This document shows positions 21,149 through 31,093 of a DNA stretch of 32,464 bases, in pieces. Origin of the DNA: Scleroderma bovista. Taxonomy: Eukaryota > Basidiomycota > Agaricomycetes > Boletales > Sclerodermataceae. The position numbers and the translations under genes were made by a program. The stretch's first letter is position 1. Each line of letters opens with the position of its first letter. Under the pieces are notes generated by a model. It was not told where the DNA came from and did no database searches. It was given only the letters and a program-made list of their open reading frames with translations. The stretch lies in contig JAYMGJ010000444.1 of NCBI GenBank assembly GCA_037178675.1, forward strand, positions 1 through 32,464, written 5' to 3'.

Positions 21149-21815
21149 GGTGGTGTAGGCTAGGAACTGGCGGAGTTTAAAATTCCTAGAAGGGAGGCTG
21201 GGTAGTCCCGGCCGTCACGTGATCACCGGCTATCGGTTCAATGTGGACCAGTCATGTGACCAGGTACAAGCTGTCTGCGAGCCTAGGCTCGGTCCGACTC
21301 CGGTCGGACAAATCCCTCCAAAGTTTCTCTGAACTTTCCCTGTAAGGCACAAGGGGCCCGGGCAGAAGTTCTTTAACGAGTTGGGAATAGTGCGGAACTG
21401 GCCCAAGGTCTGATCCTGCCGGTAACTCCGATTCGTTACCATTCCCCCGGCTATGTGATCACTTCTCTCTGCTCCGACGGAGTAACATTGTTATCTTGGC
21501 ACGGAATTCCGGTCAGGACTCCGGTCCAGTCCGGTGGACATGAGGCCTTCAGCCTCATGCCCTAGGCATGTCCACTCTGCAAGCAGAGCCAAGACCTCGG
21601 GTTAGGGCTCAAAACAACATGTTTTGATGCAATGGAAGCACCGCAACAAGGTAACGCCTCTAGTGTTGACGTACCCCCAAGGGGTTACGATGTCACACGG
21701 TGATTAAATTCCCAACAGTATGGGATCCAATCAAATTGGACTGGGTAAGTAGTTTACCTATCCCTGACCCGTGACGGCTGTACCATGTCAGCGACGTTGA
21801 CCACCTCTTCCTCTG
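21149..21815 (+). other. 3' non-coding region of the RT element with hairpin cluster
   Basis: GC-rich, no gene. The block 21318-21460 (..GCACAAGGGGCCCGGGCAGA.. and TTCTTTAACGAGTTGGG) is clearly related to the minus strand of 29990-30134, so it belongs to a repeated element, probably this RT family. At 21536-21588 nested hairpins are visible: GGACATG/CATGTCC enclosing GAGGC/GCCTC, then CTCTGC-AA-GCAGAG. The phrase GGGTTAGGGC at about 21599 is again telomere-like. No hammerhead core was found in this copy. Confidence 0.6.
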
Positions 21816-22088
21816 ATGCAGTCATCAGTTGAGCCTCAAGTCCTGGAACAAGTCTTAAAAGACCATGGAACACCACAAACCCTTTCCTTTCGCTGTATAA
21901 CAAATCCTGTATGGGAGATTTCATGTCCTAAGGAAGGAGACTCACGCAGCAGTGGAAACATCATCCCCATCGACCATGTACATCAAGCCATTAGTGACGA
22001 GGGTCTGTACATTGCAGAACACATGCAAAGTCCTTCCAAAGTGACACCCATGGTGGACGAGAGGGTCTTGAGCAGCACTGAAAAATAA
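21816..22088 (+). CDS. Hypothetical short open frame
   Basis: Ninety codons starting MQSSVEPQVLEQVLKDHG and ending with TAA. Charged, mixed composition, no signal peptide or membrane segment, no recognisable family. It lies between the RT element and the left 2.1-kb arm and could be a fragment of an element gene. Sequence 22089-22218 contains nothing I can assign. Confidence 0.2.
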   Translation: MQSSVEPQVLEQVLKDHGTPQTLSFRCITNPVWEISCPKEGDSRSSGNIIPIDHVHQAISDEGLYIAEHMQSPSKVTPMVDERVLSSTEK

Positions 22089-22744
22089 TGGTCAGCAATG
22101 TTAAAAATAAATGTTGAATGGTATATGAACAGTTTCTTTCTCGGCCCAAGCTGCAATGCACTGGGACGTCCACACTTCTGGCCAACAGCCGTTGTGAGTC
22201 AAAGTGTGGATTTGGGTTGGAGTAATAACCCAAACACAACACCAACAAAGGACTACGAAAATGTGCGAGTGGTGGTTTACCTCTGCGGTGTCCAGAGAGG
22301 ATATGCTGAGGAGGGGGAAAGGGGATCTACACCAACAGGGTGATGCAGACAATGATGCAGGATACTCCTGGGGTACAGGAGTAATAGATGACGAAGGGGA
22401 TAGGGGTCTGGACTCTTCCTAAAGCCTAGGAAGTGTCAAAGCGGGGATTGGGTTGACTGAGACTGAAACAGCGATACTACACCTAGAGATTGGTGCAGCA
22501 AGGGGACAAGGGGGCTCCTGACGTCCAGAAGCAATGGGATATGAAGGATAGACAGGCTAGACTCCACTTGAGCCTAGAGAAATACTTGGACTTGAATAGA
22601 TTGAATAAAACTTGAATATCAGAGTCTTTAGACCTTCACTGAAGCCTACAAGACTCAAAGAGCTGAGGGGATACTGACTGAGAGAGTCTAAGAGAGGGAT
22701 AATTTCGTGCAATTGGGTCTCTTTTCACTGGGCTGAGCCCAGGG

Positions 22745-22752
22745 GTTTAAAT
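22745..22752 (-). promoter_or_regulatory. TATA-like box of copy L
   Basis: TATTTAAA on the minus strand, followed within 15 bp by the perfect hairpin CTGGGCTCAGCCCAG. The same box and hairpin occur in copy R. Confidence 0.45.
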
Positions 22753-23368
22753 ACATGGGGGGGCACAGCATTAAAGTACAAAAAGAGAAGGGAGTAAGCA
22801 GAATTTGTCAAGGATTGGTAAGGGATTGGTAAGAGCTTTGTAAGGGGTTTGTAAGCGATCAGTAAGCAGGGGATAAGCAGGAATGAGTAAGCATAGGAAG
22901 CATGAATAAGCTGCTGAGTAAAGGAATGAGTAAGCTGCATGACAAGATTGATTGGTAAGGGAGTGAGTCATCAGCTGAGTAATATACCAAAAATGCGAAA
23001 GGGATAGAGTAATACTGATGACAAGAGAGCATCAGTAAGCAAGGGATGAGTCACTGCACAGCAGAAGGAGTCATTGATGCACAGCCTAAGAAGTTTGATG
23101 GGGGGCTGTGTACCATCAGGAATTTGATGGGACAACAATGGGGAAGATCTGAGATAAACAGGGGGATTGATCCGAGACAAAACAGCCACAAGAAGGGTAC
23201 CAGGGGTCCAGAGGTCTTTTTGGGGGGGTCAGCATACACTAAGGTATAGTGCATGTGTTCTAGTGCCGCTGAAGCACAACCATGGGCTCCCTTGACGAGC
23301 TCTCTTCTGGGAAAGAACGAGAGAGGGTTCTTCTTCCTAATAGCACTATAAAGTGGGGGGAATAACTG

Positions 23369-23761
23369 TCATGGTGCTGGGGGACGTCGTCTGAAAGTAG
23401 GGAAGCGGATAGAGTATTGAATTCGATGCATCCAGGGAAGCGAGACGAACAACAGAGGAAGATGGACATGGCAAGTATCTGGGAGGAAGGGACCATAGGC
23501 TGAGGGCTCAGGGGACACAGAGACGACCAGAGAAGACTTCTCAAGCTTGACAATAGACCTAAGATGACCAAAGTACGTCCTTGATGCAGGACTGAGGAGG
23601 AGAACGCACTGACCGAGAATGAGAGGGACTGAGGGAGCAGGCTGGGAAGATATGTGCCAGGCAGTGCACGGGAACTCTGGGAGAGGCTGTCCTAAGAGCA
23701 GGACATAGTGGAGATCTGCAGCAATAGCGGAGAAATGATCCAGAGAAAATATGGACTCCAT
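23369..23761 (-). CDS. Hypothetical protein of the 2.1-kb element, copy L
   Basis: 130-codon frame starting MESIFSLDHFSAIAADLHYV and containing LLLGQPLPEFPCTAWHISSQ and SYFG-like TYFGHLRSIVK segments. The frame stays open upstream for about 35 more codons and aligns there with the longer version in the middle copy, whose ATG has been lost here. No known family or catalytic motif is recognised. Conservation of the same frame in three copies, including an older one, is the main support. Confidence 0.4.
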   Translation of the reverse strand: MESIFSLDHFSAIAADLHYVLLLGQPLPEFPCTAWHISSQPAPSVPLILGQCVLLLSPASRTYFGHLRSIVKLEKSSLVVSVSPEPSAYGPFLPDTCHVHLPLLFVSLPWMHRIQYSIRFPTFRRRPPAP

Positions 23762-23975
23762 AGTGAGCGATGAAGCGAACGTCTGGATTGCGGGGGGAAT
23801 ATCTCCGTGGGAAATAAACAGATTTGCGTCGGAACTTGACAGGCAGATAGACCATGTTCTAGGCTCTCTGACAGTATAGTCACGTGCCTGATAGCTTCAG
23901 AAACGATGGAGCTATTCAAAATATCGGAATGCTGGCACTGGGCGCCTAAAAATGACATTTGGGCACTAAAAATCA

Positions 23976-24041
23976 TTTCTTCTCTTTCTCCTTCGTTTCT
24001 CTTTCTCCTTCGTTTCTCTTTCTCCTTCGTTTCTCTATCAA
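23976..24041. repeat. 18-bp tandem repeat TTTCTCTTTCTCCTTCGT
   Basis: About three and a half units. The mirrored array is at 30424-30487 in copy R. Only one unit is present in the middle copy near 27828-27846, so the repeat expanded in the lineage of the two arms. Confidence 0.85.
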
Positions 24042-24327
24042 TTCTTTGGCTTCTTTAATCGTTCTGGTATGGGAGTTGGACTGCAGATGTGTGCATTCTT
24101 TTCTCATACCACAATTGACGTTATTCCTTCAGTTTCTTCTGCTTCTTGGCGGTTCTTGTGCGATAGATGACTGTCTGCATTGGCATTCATCTCTCGCATC
24201 AGGATAGTCTTCTTGTGCAATAGATGGCTACAATGAGGGTCCGTCGTGCTTATCCTTCGCATAAGGATCATTCGATATAGGCGTTATCTTCCATGTTCAC
24301 TGTACCAAACCTGTTTGGTGCGTGACA

Positions 24328-25463
24328 CCGTGTCAGATTCTGGCATGTTGGGATTGTCATGAGTGTGGCCGCTGGGCATCTTCGCAGAGGATAGGTGTGA
24401 CTGAGGCAAAGACGAGGAGGGGGGGCAAGACTGAAACCTACTATATTGATAGAATGGCAATTAATATAGTCGCCACATCAACGGACACTTACTATTGACA
24501 TCACATGTCATGGGGGCTGTTTGGCTAAACATGTCCGTGAAGCCACATACATGTGGTCGCCGAGGCTGCATGGATGAACATGAGCATACCAACGTGATCA
24601 ACATGCCCATCAGTCACTAGTCATATCTGGTGCATTGGCCGAAAGTCATGTTTGGGTGAACAGGTGATCCTAAAAGTCGATATCCGACACAAGAAGCCCA
24701 TGTAGTAGCATACTTCAGTACCAAACAAACAAGCTGACTGCCGTTTGAAAGAATGGCTAGTTTCCAATTGCTTGAAACTGTTTCGCTGCAGTCTGTTAGC
24801 AGATAGTGAATATGCGTGATCGACGTGTTTGGACAAACATGGCTCAGGGCTAGCAACCACAGCATTCCAGGTCCTGGTTGGAAGCACAGGGAGCACACGT
24901 AAATAGCAATGGATTAGTGTCTCGGCACTGGGAACCTTCAAACCATTGAAGCTGTTAAGAAGAACATGAGTGAACGTTAATCGCTTCACCAACATGTCTG
25001 CACTACCAAACAGGATCAAGTATTTTGCCAAGGCAGCTCTACGACTTATGATGTGCATTTCAACAGCTGAAAGATAGGCAAATATGAGGAATCAAGATCG
25101 GATGCATACATAATGTATTGCAATGACGAACCGTGTACGGAGTGACAACACTTTTAGCGCCCTATAATTTGCACAACAAGTCATTTTTTCCCCTCATACT
25201 CAACAGTAGATGTGCTCATACCAGTGGTCCATTGTCATAATACCAATTTGCAGTATGCCAAACAGTGATGGGTCAAGCTTAAAAGGTGACTTGATCAAAA
25301 CTCTACCTGTGCCATCTGGCCTTATGAATCTCAGCTACCACTATAGCTTTTCCAGTGATAGTTCCAGCCACCTTGTCACAGCCAAAGTTCCAGAGGATCA
25401 GTGAGCAGAAGCTACATTGACCCTTCAATGCAAAGCACTGACAAAGGCCAAGACAGAACTACG
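24328..25463 (-). pseudogene. Unrecognised region with a possible minus-strand two-exon remnant
   Basis: On the minus strand a frame around 25245-25330 (RPDGTGRVLIKSPFKLD, then FGILQIGIMTMDHW) reaches a GTATGAG donor near 25222. A stretch ending CTATCTTTCAG near 25070 follows. A 145-codon frame (25058-24621) then continues as AVEMHIISRRAALAKYLIL and onward. The splice signals are plausible, but two TAG codons lie upstream near 25345 and no family is recognised. The remainder (24328-24620) shows no gene. Confidence 0.25.
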
Positions 25464-25622
25464 TGTTGAGTATACGCACATAGCTTACATAATCACAGTA
25501 GTAAATTTTTCGTACTTATTACCTTTGCACCTCGGTGACCTTCCTTTATCACTGAGGTGAGCCCTCCTGGTTTATTCCCTTTGTTACTGTACTTACTTAT
25601 CTACCAGTCTCATAACCCAACA
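25464..25622 (+). mobile_element. Copia 5' LTR, about 159 bp
   Basis: Starts TGTTGAGTATACGCAC and ends CATAACCCAACA, with 5-bp inverted ends TGTTG/CAACA. A primer-binding site and a Copia gag start follow. Size and terminal sequence suit fungal Copia LTRs. The left boundary is inferred from the terminal pentamer only, since no second LTR is present to compare. Confidence 0.65.
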
Positions 25623-25634
25623 GGTTATGAGCCC
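25623..25634 (+). promoter_or_regulatory. Copia primer-binding site
   Basis: GGTTATGAGCCC immediately after the LTR end. It matches the internal (half-tRNA) initiator-Met primer site typical of Copia elements rather than a 3'-end tRNA site. Confidence 0.7.
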
Positions 25635-25687
25635 TGCTCTCGCGCTCTAATTCTGGAAGAAATTTTGATACAGAAGCAATACCTACT

Positions 25688-25893
25688 ATGGTGGAAGATT
25701 CAGACTACTCCTCTCTGCAAGTACCAACACTAAATGTGGATGGAAGCAACTGGCTGTACTACAAGGCTCGAGTCAAGTGGGCTGTAGGCTCAAAAGGCCT
25801 GACAGGTCACCTGAGCGGTCTTGTGCCAAAACCAGAAGATCCCGCTCATGAAAAAGATTCTTCTTGGAAACCCACGACTGCTGATGTGCGCCT
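25688..25893 (+). pseudogene. Copia gag N-terminus, truncated
   Basis: Starts MVEDSDYSSLQVPTLNVDGS, then NWLYYKARVKWAVGSKGL, VPKPEDPAHEKDSSWKPT. This is the gag N-terminal block seen at the start of Copia polyproteins (LNxxGSNWLxYKxR..L). The frame departs from the family after about residue 68, where the middle 2.1-kb element begins, so the capsid region, protease, integrase and RT are all missing. Confidence 0.8.
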
Positions 25894-26445
25894 AAGTGAG
25901 GGAAGAGGTCAGAACAACCAACAACCAACACCAAATGACAGCAATATGTGAGTGGTGGTCTTCCTTTGCATTTCTGGTATTTAATCTCCTCAGGGGGATG
26001 TGCTGCACGCCTTCAGGCAGGATGCAGGAGGGAAGGGAAGGGCTTCTGATGGGGATGATATGCGACTGGGGATGGTATTGACTCCTCTTCAGCCTACCAC
26101 AGTGGTTAGGAAGAGTCCTGGGATTGAAGAGCAATGGATAGATTGATGACAGGGGTGTAACAGCAGTGATGGAGCAACAGGGAAGCAAGGGGACAGTTCC
26201 TGCTTCAAGAATGCGATGGACAGTGATGGGATAGAGTGGACAGAGATGCTAGACTGCACTTGAGCCTAGAGAAATGATCAGATACAAGATATATCTGATA
26301 AACAGCAATATAGGAGCTTTAGGCCAGCACTGAGTGACCTACAAGTCCAAAGACAGTGATAGAGCTTATAGACATAGAGGGAGAGTGAATGTGGTCGCTT
26401 TATTGAGGGGGAAGCAGACACTTCCTTGCAGCCTTTGGCTGCTGG

Positions 26446-26453
26446 TTTATATA
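26446..26453 (-). promoter_or_regulatory. TATA box of copy M
   Basis: TATATAAA on the minus strand at the position corresponding to the TATTTAAA boxes of the other two copies. Keeping a TATA-type sequence despite wide divergence supports a real promoter. Confidence 0.5.
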
Positions 26454-27217
26454 CAGGAGGGGCTGTGGCCCTGTAAGCACAAATGACTAAGTGCTTGGTA
26501 AGAGATTGGTAAGAAATTGGTAAGCGATTGATAAGCAGTGTAATCAGGCTGAGTCATCGATGAGGAGAGCCTGAACAAGCTGCTGAGCCAAGGGAAAGAG
26601 CAAAAACATAGGTAAAAAGGGGTGCACAACCAAGAATATGGAAAAATCATTGCATGGGGCCCAAAAGAGAGGGGGGGGAAGCATGGGATGAGTAGATCAA
26701 AGCTAAATGAGCATATGCGATGACATAATGCATATGAATCATAGGGGCATGAGTCATGAATTGATAAGCAGCATGATAAGCATGATTTGAAGGATGATTG
26801 GTAAGTGATTGGTAAGGGGAGTAATGGGGATTAGTAATGCCAAGAGGGGATGAATAATGCGCAGCAGAGTGAGTCAGAGTGAGCCAGAGTGACTCTGTGT
26901 GACTCAGACAGAAGGGAAGCACAACCTATGATTTATTGAACTTTAGATCTGGAGATGAGCTTCTGAAGCAGTGCCACTGATGGGAGTGGCTGGGGGATAA
27001 TAAAAGAATTGATCCGACCAGAAGAGCAGTGTCAGGGGGGCCTGGAATGACAAGTAGAGTCACAGCTGGTCACAGAGTGTCACAAATCCCTTGGATTGAG
27101 CTTCTGTAGAGCAAAAACGCGAAATTTGGTGCTCCTGAAGTGCAGTCTTCCCTTGAGCAGTAAGGGGGAGGTTCTGTACTCTATTAGGGCTCCTAAGAAG
27201 GGTTCTAGAGCACTGTT

Positions 27218-27715
27218 TCATTTGTGTTTGTTGCGGGATAGCAGGGAAGTGAAATGTGAATAGCAGATTCGACGTGTCCAGGGAAGCGAGATGAATGATA
27301 GAGGGAGATGGATGTGACAAGACTCTGGGATGAAAGGACCATATGCAGAGGACTCAGGAGACACAGAGACGACCAGGTATGAGTTTTCAAGTCTAACGAT
27401 AGACTTGAGATGACCAAAGTACGTGCGTGACGCAGGACTGACGAGGAGAACACGCTGACCGAGAACGAGAGGGACTGAGGGAGCAGGCTGGGAAGATATG
27501 TACCAGAAAGTACACAGGAGCTCAGGGAGAGGCTGTCCCAAGAGCAGGACATAGTTGAGGTCTGCTGCAATAGCGGAGAAACGTTCCAGAGAAAATGCGG
27601 ACTCCATAGTGAGTGATGAAGTAAGTGTCTGGATTGCAGGTGGAATATCTCTGTGGGAAATAAACAGATTTACATCGGAACTTGACAGGCAGATAGAGCA
27701 CGGTCTAGGCTCCAT
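27218..27715 (-). CDS. Hypothetical protein of the 2.1-kb element, copy M (longest version)
   Basis: 165 codons starting MEPRPCSICLSSSDVNLFIS and continuing into a MESAFSLERFSAIAADLNYV segment homologous to copies L and R. It ends SLLSRNKHK. The N-terminal CxxC (CSIC) is the only motif visible. Between copies M and L/R many amino-acid changes are conservative (DHF/ERF, HLRSIVK/HLKSIVR), which hints at past selection on the protein. Function unknown; an LTR-internal or element-encoded accessory protein is possible. Confidence 0.4.
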   Translation of the reverse strand: MEPRPCSICLSSSDVNLFISHRDIPPAIQTLTSSLTMESAFSLERFSAIAADLNYVLLLGQPLPELLCTFWYISSQPAPSVPLVLGQRVLLVSPASRTYFGHLKSIVRLENSYLVVSVSPESSAYGPFIPESCHIHLPLSFISLPWTRRICYSHFTSLLSRNKHK

Positions 27716-28236
27716 GATGGTATAGTCACATGATTGATAGCTTCAAAAATGGCGGAGCTATTCAAAATATCAGAATGCCGGCACTGGGCGCCTAAATTTG
27801 ACATTTGGGCGCTAAAAATGATTCTTCCTTTTCTCCTTCGTTTCTCTATTGTTTCTTCTGCTTCTTTGGTTGTTCTGGTATGGGAGTTGGACTGCAGTAG
27901 GTTGCATTCCTCTCTCATACTGAAATGATCATCATTCCTTGGATTCTTCTGCTTCTTGGCGGTTCTCATGTGATAGATGACTGTCAGCATTGGCATTCAT
28001 CTCTCGCATCAAAATAGTCATTCTCATGCGATAGATGGCTACAACGAGCTTGTATTCATTCTTCGCATAAGGATAGTCTTGACTTTGTGTGATATGGATA
28101 GCGAGGGCTGTCTGTATCCCTCAAGTCAGGACAATCTTTCAACAGATCTTGGGTGTGCGTTCTTCACATTAGTTTCATCGGCTAACTTTCTCCATGTCCT
28201 TAGGTTAGGGGGGAAGTACACCACACAGGGTAGTGC

Positions 28237-29520
28237 CAACGAGTAGCCAGGTTGCTAGGTGATTGTCAAGACCGGTTCTCCTCGACGATCTTACTAGGAG
28301 GTCCAGAGGTGCAGGGAACTAATGAGGAGGTAAGTCCAGACACTAGTAGGTGCTAGTTAGTGCGGAGAGTCAAGTCTGGGTCAAATGAACGAAGTCCGGG
28401 CACTAGAGGAGCACAGGGAGTAAGTCCGGACCGCGGGAAAGTGGTCCGGAGTTGAGTGCAGCTTGTCCGGAGCGAAGGACATCCCAGAGGTGGGATAAGT
28501 CCTGAGAGGTCTAGCATCGAGTCTGGGACAGAGGTGGCTTTTGCCCTCGTGCAAGTAGGAGACTTGCTAGGATCGGACATAGGACCAAGGGGACGAGATA
28601 GGACGGAAGCCGGAGTTGGCCGGAGTTCAGGAGAACAAGATGGGATTAGGAGAGCATGGTGGGTAGTACAGAGTGGGGAGTATCTTAGTCGAGATTTTAT
28701 CTAAGGACTACTAGGCTGGAGTATGGTAGTTTATATAGTAATGAAACTAAGGTGAGTATATACGGTGACAAGTAAACACCTTAATGTTGAGACAAGGGAT
28801 GGAGCAGAAGTAGACAGGAAAATAAACCAGGTACAAGAAAATAAAGCAGGGACAGGAAAATAAACCGGAGCGGAAGCAGAAACGGGGAACTAGGATTACA
28901 GGGACGACGGAGCAGATGCAGGGACAAGTAGGTAAAGGGAACTAGGTTGGAAGAGGACAAGTAAGGGTTGGAGGTGGACTTAACTAATGTTAAGTCCGGA
29001 GTGATGTCCAGGACTGGAGGAAGCGGGACCGGAGGAAGTGCAAGAGCGGAGGGAGTGCACAGGTGGAGGAAGGGCGGAGTAGCCGGAGGAAGGTCCGGAG
29101 TTGGACATGGAAATGTCCAAGGCCATTGGTGGACCTATCAGAGGGAGTGGAGTGGAACAGGAGCAGACCTGAGCCAGAGTTGGATGTACCAGCCAGAGTT
29201 GGGCTAGGTCGCAGACCAGACAAAGGGAGTGGCCGGACTGAAACTGGAGTAGCGACTAATGGTAGGTACAGGTCCAACATGGAGGAGTTAGACCGTGGAT
29301 CTGTCTAGAGGAAGACAGGGGTTAGTCCTGAGGTGGAGATGGACGTAGTGACCGGAGTTGAGCTGGAGTGCAGCTATGGGGCTGGAGATGGCCGGACTAG
29401 ATCCGGAGTTGCGTCTATGCCTAAGGAGAGGTCAGGCAGGCCAGGGTTAGACCGGAGTTGCGACTGGGAAAAGTATGGATATGACAGTGATGAGTAAAAG
29501 ATGAGGGAGGAAGGGCGCTC
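28237..29520. repeat. GGA-rich degenerate repeat region
   Basis: CCGGAGTTG, GTCCGGA and GGAGGAAG recur dozens of times at irregular spacing (for example about 28448, 28613, 28996, 29095, 29354, 29407 and 29453), on a strongly purine-rich plus strand. Open frames on both strands are Gly/Arg- or Pro/Ser-rich as expected from such sequence and are not supported as genes. TATA-like TTATATAG occurs near 28731. Confidence 0.6.
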
Positions 29521-29523
29521 TAG

Positions 29524-30134
29524 TGTAAACACCGAAGCGTGGCTCTTTCGACTTGAAGTCTCATCAGCCTCTTTCGTCTCTTTATATATTGCATGGACAA
29601 GGATTTAGAGCGGAGTCCGAATCACAAGCATTGATAAGAGTGACTTATCCCATTGGTTACTGTTGGTTCGGTCCTACCAAGCTGGCAAGCGTCTCCGATG
29701 CCGAGAACCACATAGTGGGGGGCAGAGTGGCACTACACACAGCCGTCGGATCCCGATCGTCAGGTGAACCAACTTCCTGGTGATGTACTCCCGATATATA
29801 CAGGGGCTTACCATTGTCTTGGACAATGCAAGATCCAAATTAGGTGTTACCTAATAGGAGATGCTTCTGGAGCTTCTGATCCTTTAGATCTGATGCTTAT
29901 CCAGCCAATCGGATGCCGCTTGCAGAGCAGCCATTGTTCCGAAGAACATCCGATGTAACTCCATTTGTAGACGCTATTGTTCTACGGAAGCGGATAACTA
30001 AATAGCCAGGGGGCAGTGACAGTAACGGTTGTCACGGCACAATCGAACATCGGCCCTGTTGTGCACTAGCCCCACTTCGTTAAAGAACTTCTGTCCGGGC
30101 GCCATGTGCCTGTCGGAGAAAAGTCGGAGATCGA
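29524..30134 (-). mobile_element. Fragment of RT-element 3' region
   Basis: Minus strand of 29990-30134 aligns with 21318-21460 (shared GCACA..GGGSCCGG and GACAGAAGTTCTTTAACGA segments, and CCCCYGGCTAT). It is therefore the same type of 3' region as that following the Penelope-like RT, in opposite orientation. Similarity weakens below about 29900. It stops exactly at the start of copy R of the 2.1-kb element, so copy R probably inserted into it. It contains the hammerhead-like core at 29546-29567. Confidence 0.55.
29546..29567 (-). ncRNA. Hammerhead-ribozyme-like catalytic core
   Basis: The minus strand reads CUGAUGA, then a short stem GACU-UCA-AGUC, then GAAA. This is the invariant core of a hammerhead with a closed stem II. 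Flanking helices I and III are not convincing: a CCACGC-UUCG-GUG hairpin follows GAAA but no NUH cleavage triplet is placed properly. Hammerheads are known in Penelope-like elements, and this lies in a fragment of such an element in the matching orientation. It is probably degenerate if real. Confidence 0.35.
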
Positions 30135-30700
30135 TGTCACGCACCAAACAGGTTTGGTACAGTGAACATGGAAGATAACACCTATATCGAATGATCCTTA
30201 TGTGAAGGATAAGCACGACAGACCCTCATTGTAGCCATCTATTGCACAAGAAGACTATCCTGATGCGAGAGATGAATGCCAATGCAGACAGTCATCTATC
30301 GCACAAGAACCGCCAAGAAGCAGAAGAAACTGAAGGAATAACGTCAATTGTGGTATGAGAAAAGAATGCACACATCTGCAGTCCAACTCCCATACCAGAA
30401 CGATTAAAGAAGCCAAAGAATTGATAGAGAAACGAAGGAGAAAGAGAAACGAAGGAGAAAGAGAAACGAAGGAGAAAGAGAAGAAATGATTTTTAGTGCC
30501 CAAATGTCATTTTTAGGCGCCCAGTGCCAGCATTCCGATATTTTGAATAGCTCCATCGTTTCTGAAGCTATCAGGCACGTGACTATACTGTCAGAGAGCC
30601 TAGAACATGGTCTATCTGCCTGTCAAGTTCCGACGCAAATCTGTTTATTTCCCACGGAGATATTCCCCCCGCAATCCAGACGTTCGCTTCATCGCTCACT

Positions 30701-31093
30701 ATGGAGTCCATATTTTCTCTGGATCATTTCTCCGCTATTGCTGCAGATCTCCACTATGTCCTGCTCTTAGGACAGCCTCTCCCAGAGTTCCCGTGCACTG
30801 CCTGGCACATATCTTCCCAGCCTGCTCCCTCAGTCCCTCTCATTCTCGGTCAGTGCGTTCTCCTCCTCAGTCCTGCATCAAGGACGTACTTTGGTCATCT
30901 TAGGTCTATTGTCAAGCTTGAGAAGTCTTCTCTGGTCGTCTCTGTGTCCCCTGAGCCCTCAGCCTATGGTCCCTTCCTCCCAGATACTTGCCATGTCCAT
31001 CTTCCTCTGTTGTTCGTCTCGCTTCCCTGGATGCATCGAATTCAATACTCTATCCGCTTCCCTACTTTCAGACGACGTCCCCCAGCACCATGA
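30701..31093 (+). CDS. Hypothetical protein of the 2.1-kb element, copy R
   Basis: Frame starting MESIFSLDHFSAIAADLHYV, 130 codons, the same as the frame in copy L. In-frame sequence upstream (PRTWSICLSSSDANLFIS) matches the N-terminus of the copy M protein, but the initiating ATG is replaced, so the first usable Met is internal. Family unknown. Confidence 0.4.
   Translation: MESIFSLDHFSAIAADLHYVLLLGQPLPEFPCTAWHISSQPAPSVPLILGQCVLLLSPASRTYFGHLRSIVKLEKSSLVVSVSPEPSAYGPFLPDTCHVHLPLLFVSLPWMHRIQYSIRFPTFRRRPPAP

Larger units (their letters stand above)
22219..24327 (-). mobile_element. 2.1-kb repeat element, copy L (left inverted arm)
   Basis: 2,109 bp, reverse complement of 30135-32242 with only three differences noticed: one C/G-run indel near 23165 and two CpG transitions near 24242 and 24271. 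Read on the minus strand it starts TGTCACGCACCAAACAGG and ends ..GGTTATTACTCC. It carries a minus-strand open frame, a tandem 18-bp repeat, a TATA-type box, and a stretch rich in TTACTGATC/TTACCAATC repeats (22790-22960 on the plus strand). No flanking target duplication was found. A TG start and an internal promoter would fit a very long LTR, but the other end does not show a CA terminus, so its class is open. Confidence 0.85.
25905..28236 (-). mobile_element. 2.1-kb repeat element, copy M (older, diverged)
   Basis: Same orientation as copy L and alignable over most of its length. Shared landmarks include GTGAGTGGTGGT near 25948, the TTGGTAAG-rich block (26495-26830), the open frame, and GATGACTGTCAGCATTGGCATTC at 27976. 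Divergence is substantial, with many indels. Its low-coordinate end abuts the truncated Copia gag and its high-coordinate end lies near GTAGTGCCA at 28236, both estimated. The insertion therefore truncated, or arrived with truncation of, the Copia element. Confidence 0.75.

Noticed and set aside
22098..23300. Numerous 65-100-codon frames in the 2.1-kb arms other than the MES.. frame
   Set aside because: They overlap one another in several frames, arise from CT-rich or TTAC-rich repeats, and are not preserved in copy M.
29640..29720. tRNA gene near GGTTCGGTCC
   Set aside because: A T-loop-like phrase is present but no matching acceptor, D or anticodon arms could be folded.
30092..30107. Lysine-tRNA-type primer-binding site (TGGCGCCCGGACAG, minus strand)
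   Set aside because: The same block occurs, with a different sequence at the key positions, in the 3' region of the Penelope-like element at about 21335, so it is part of that homology rather than an LTR primer site.
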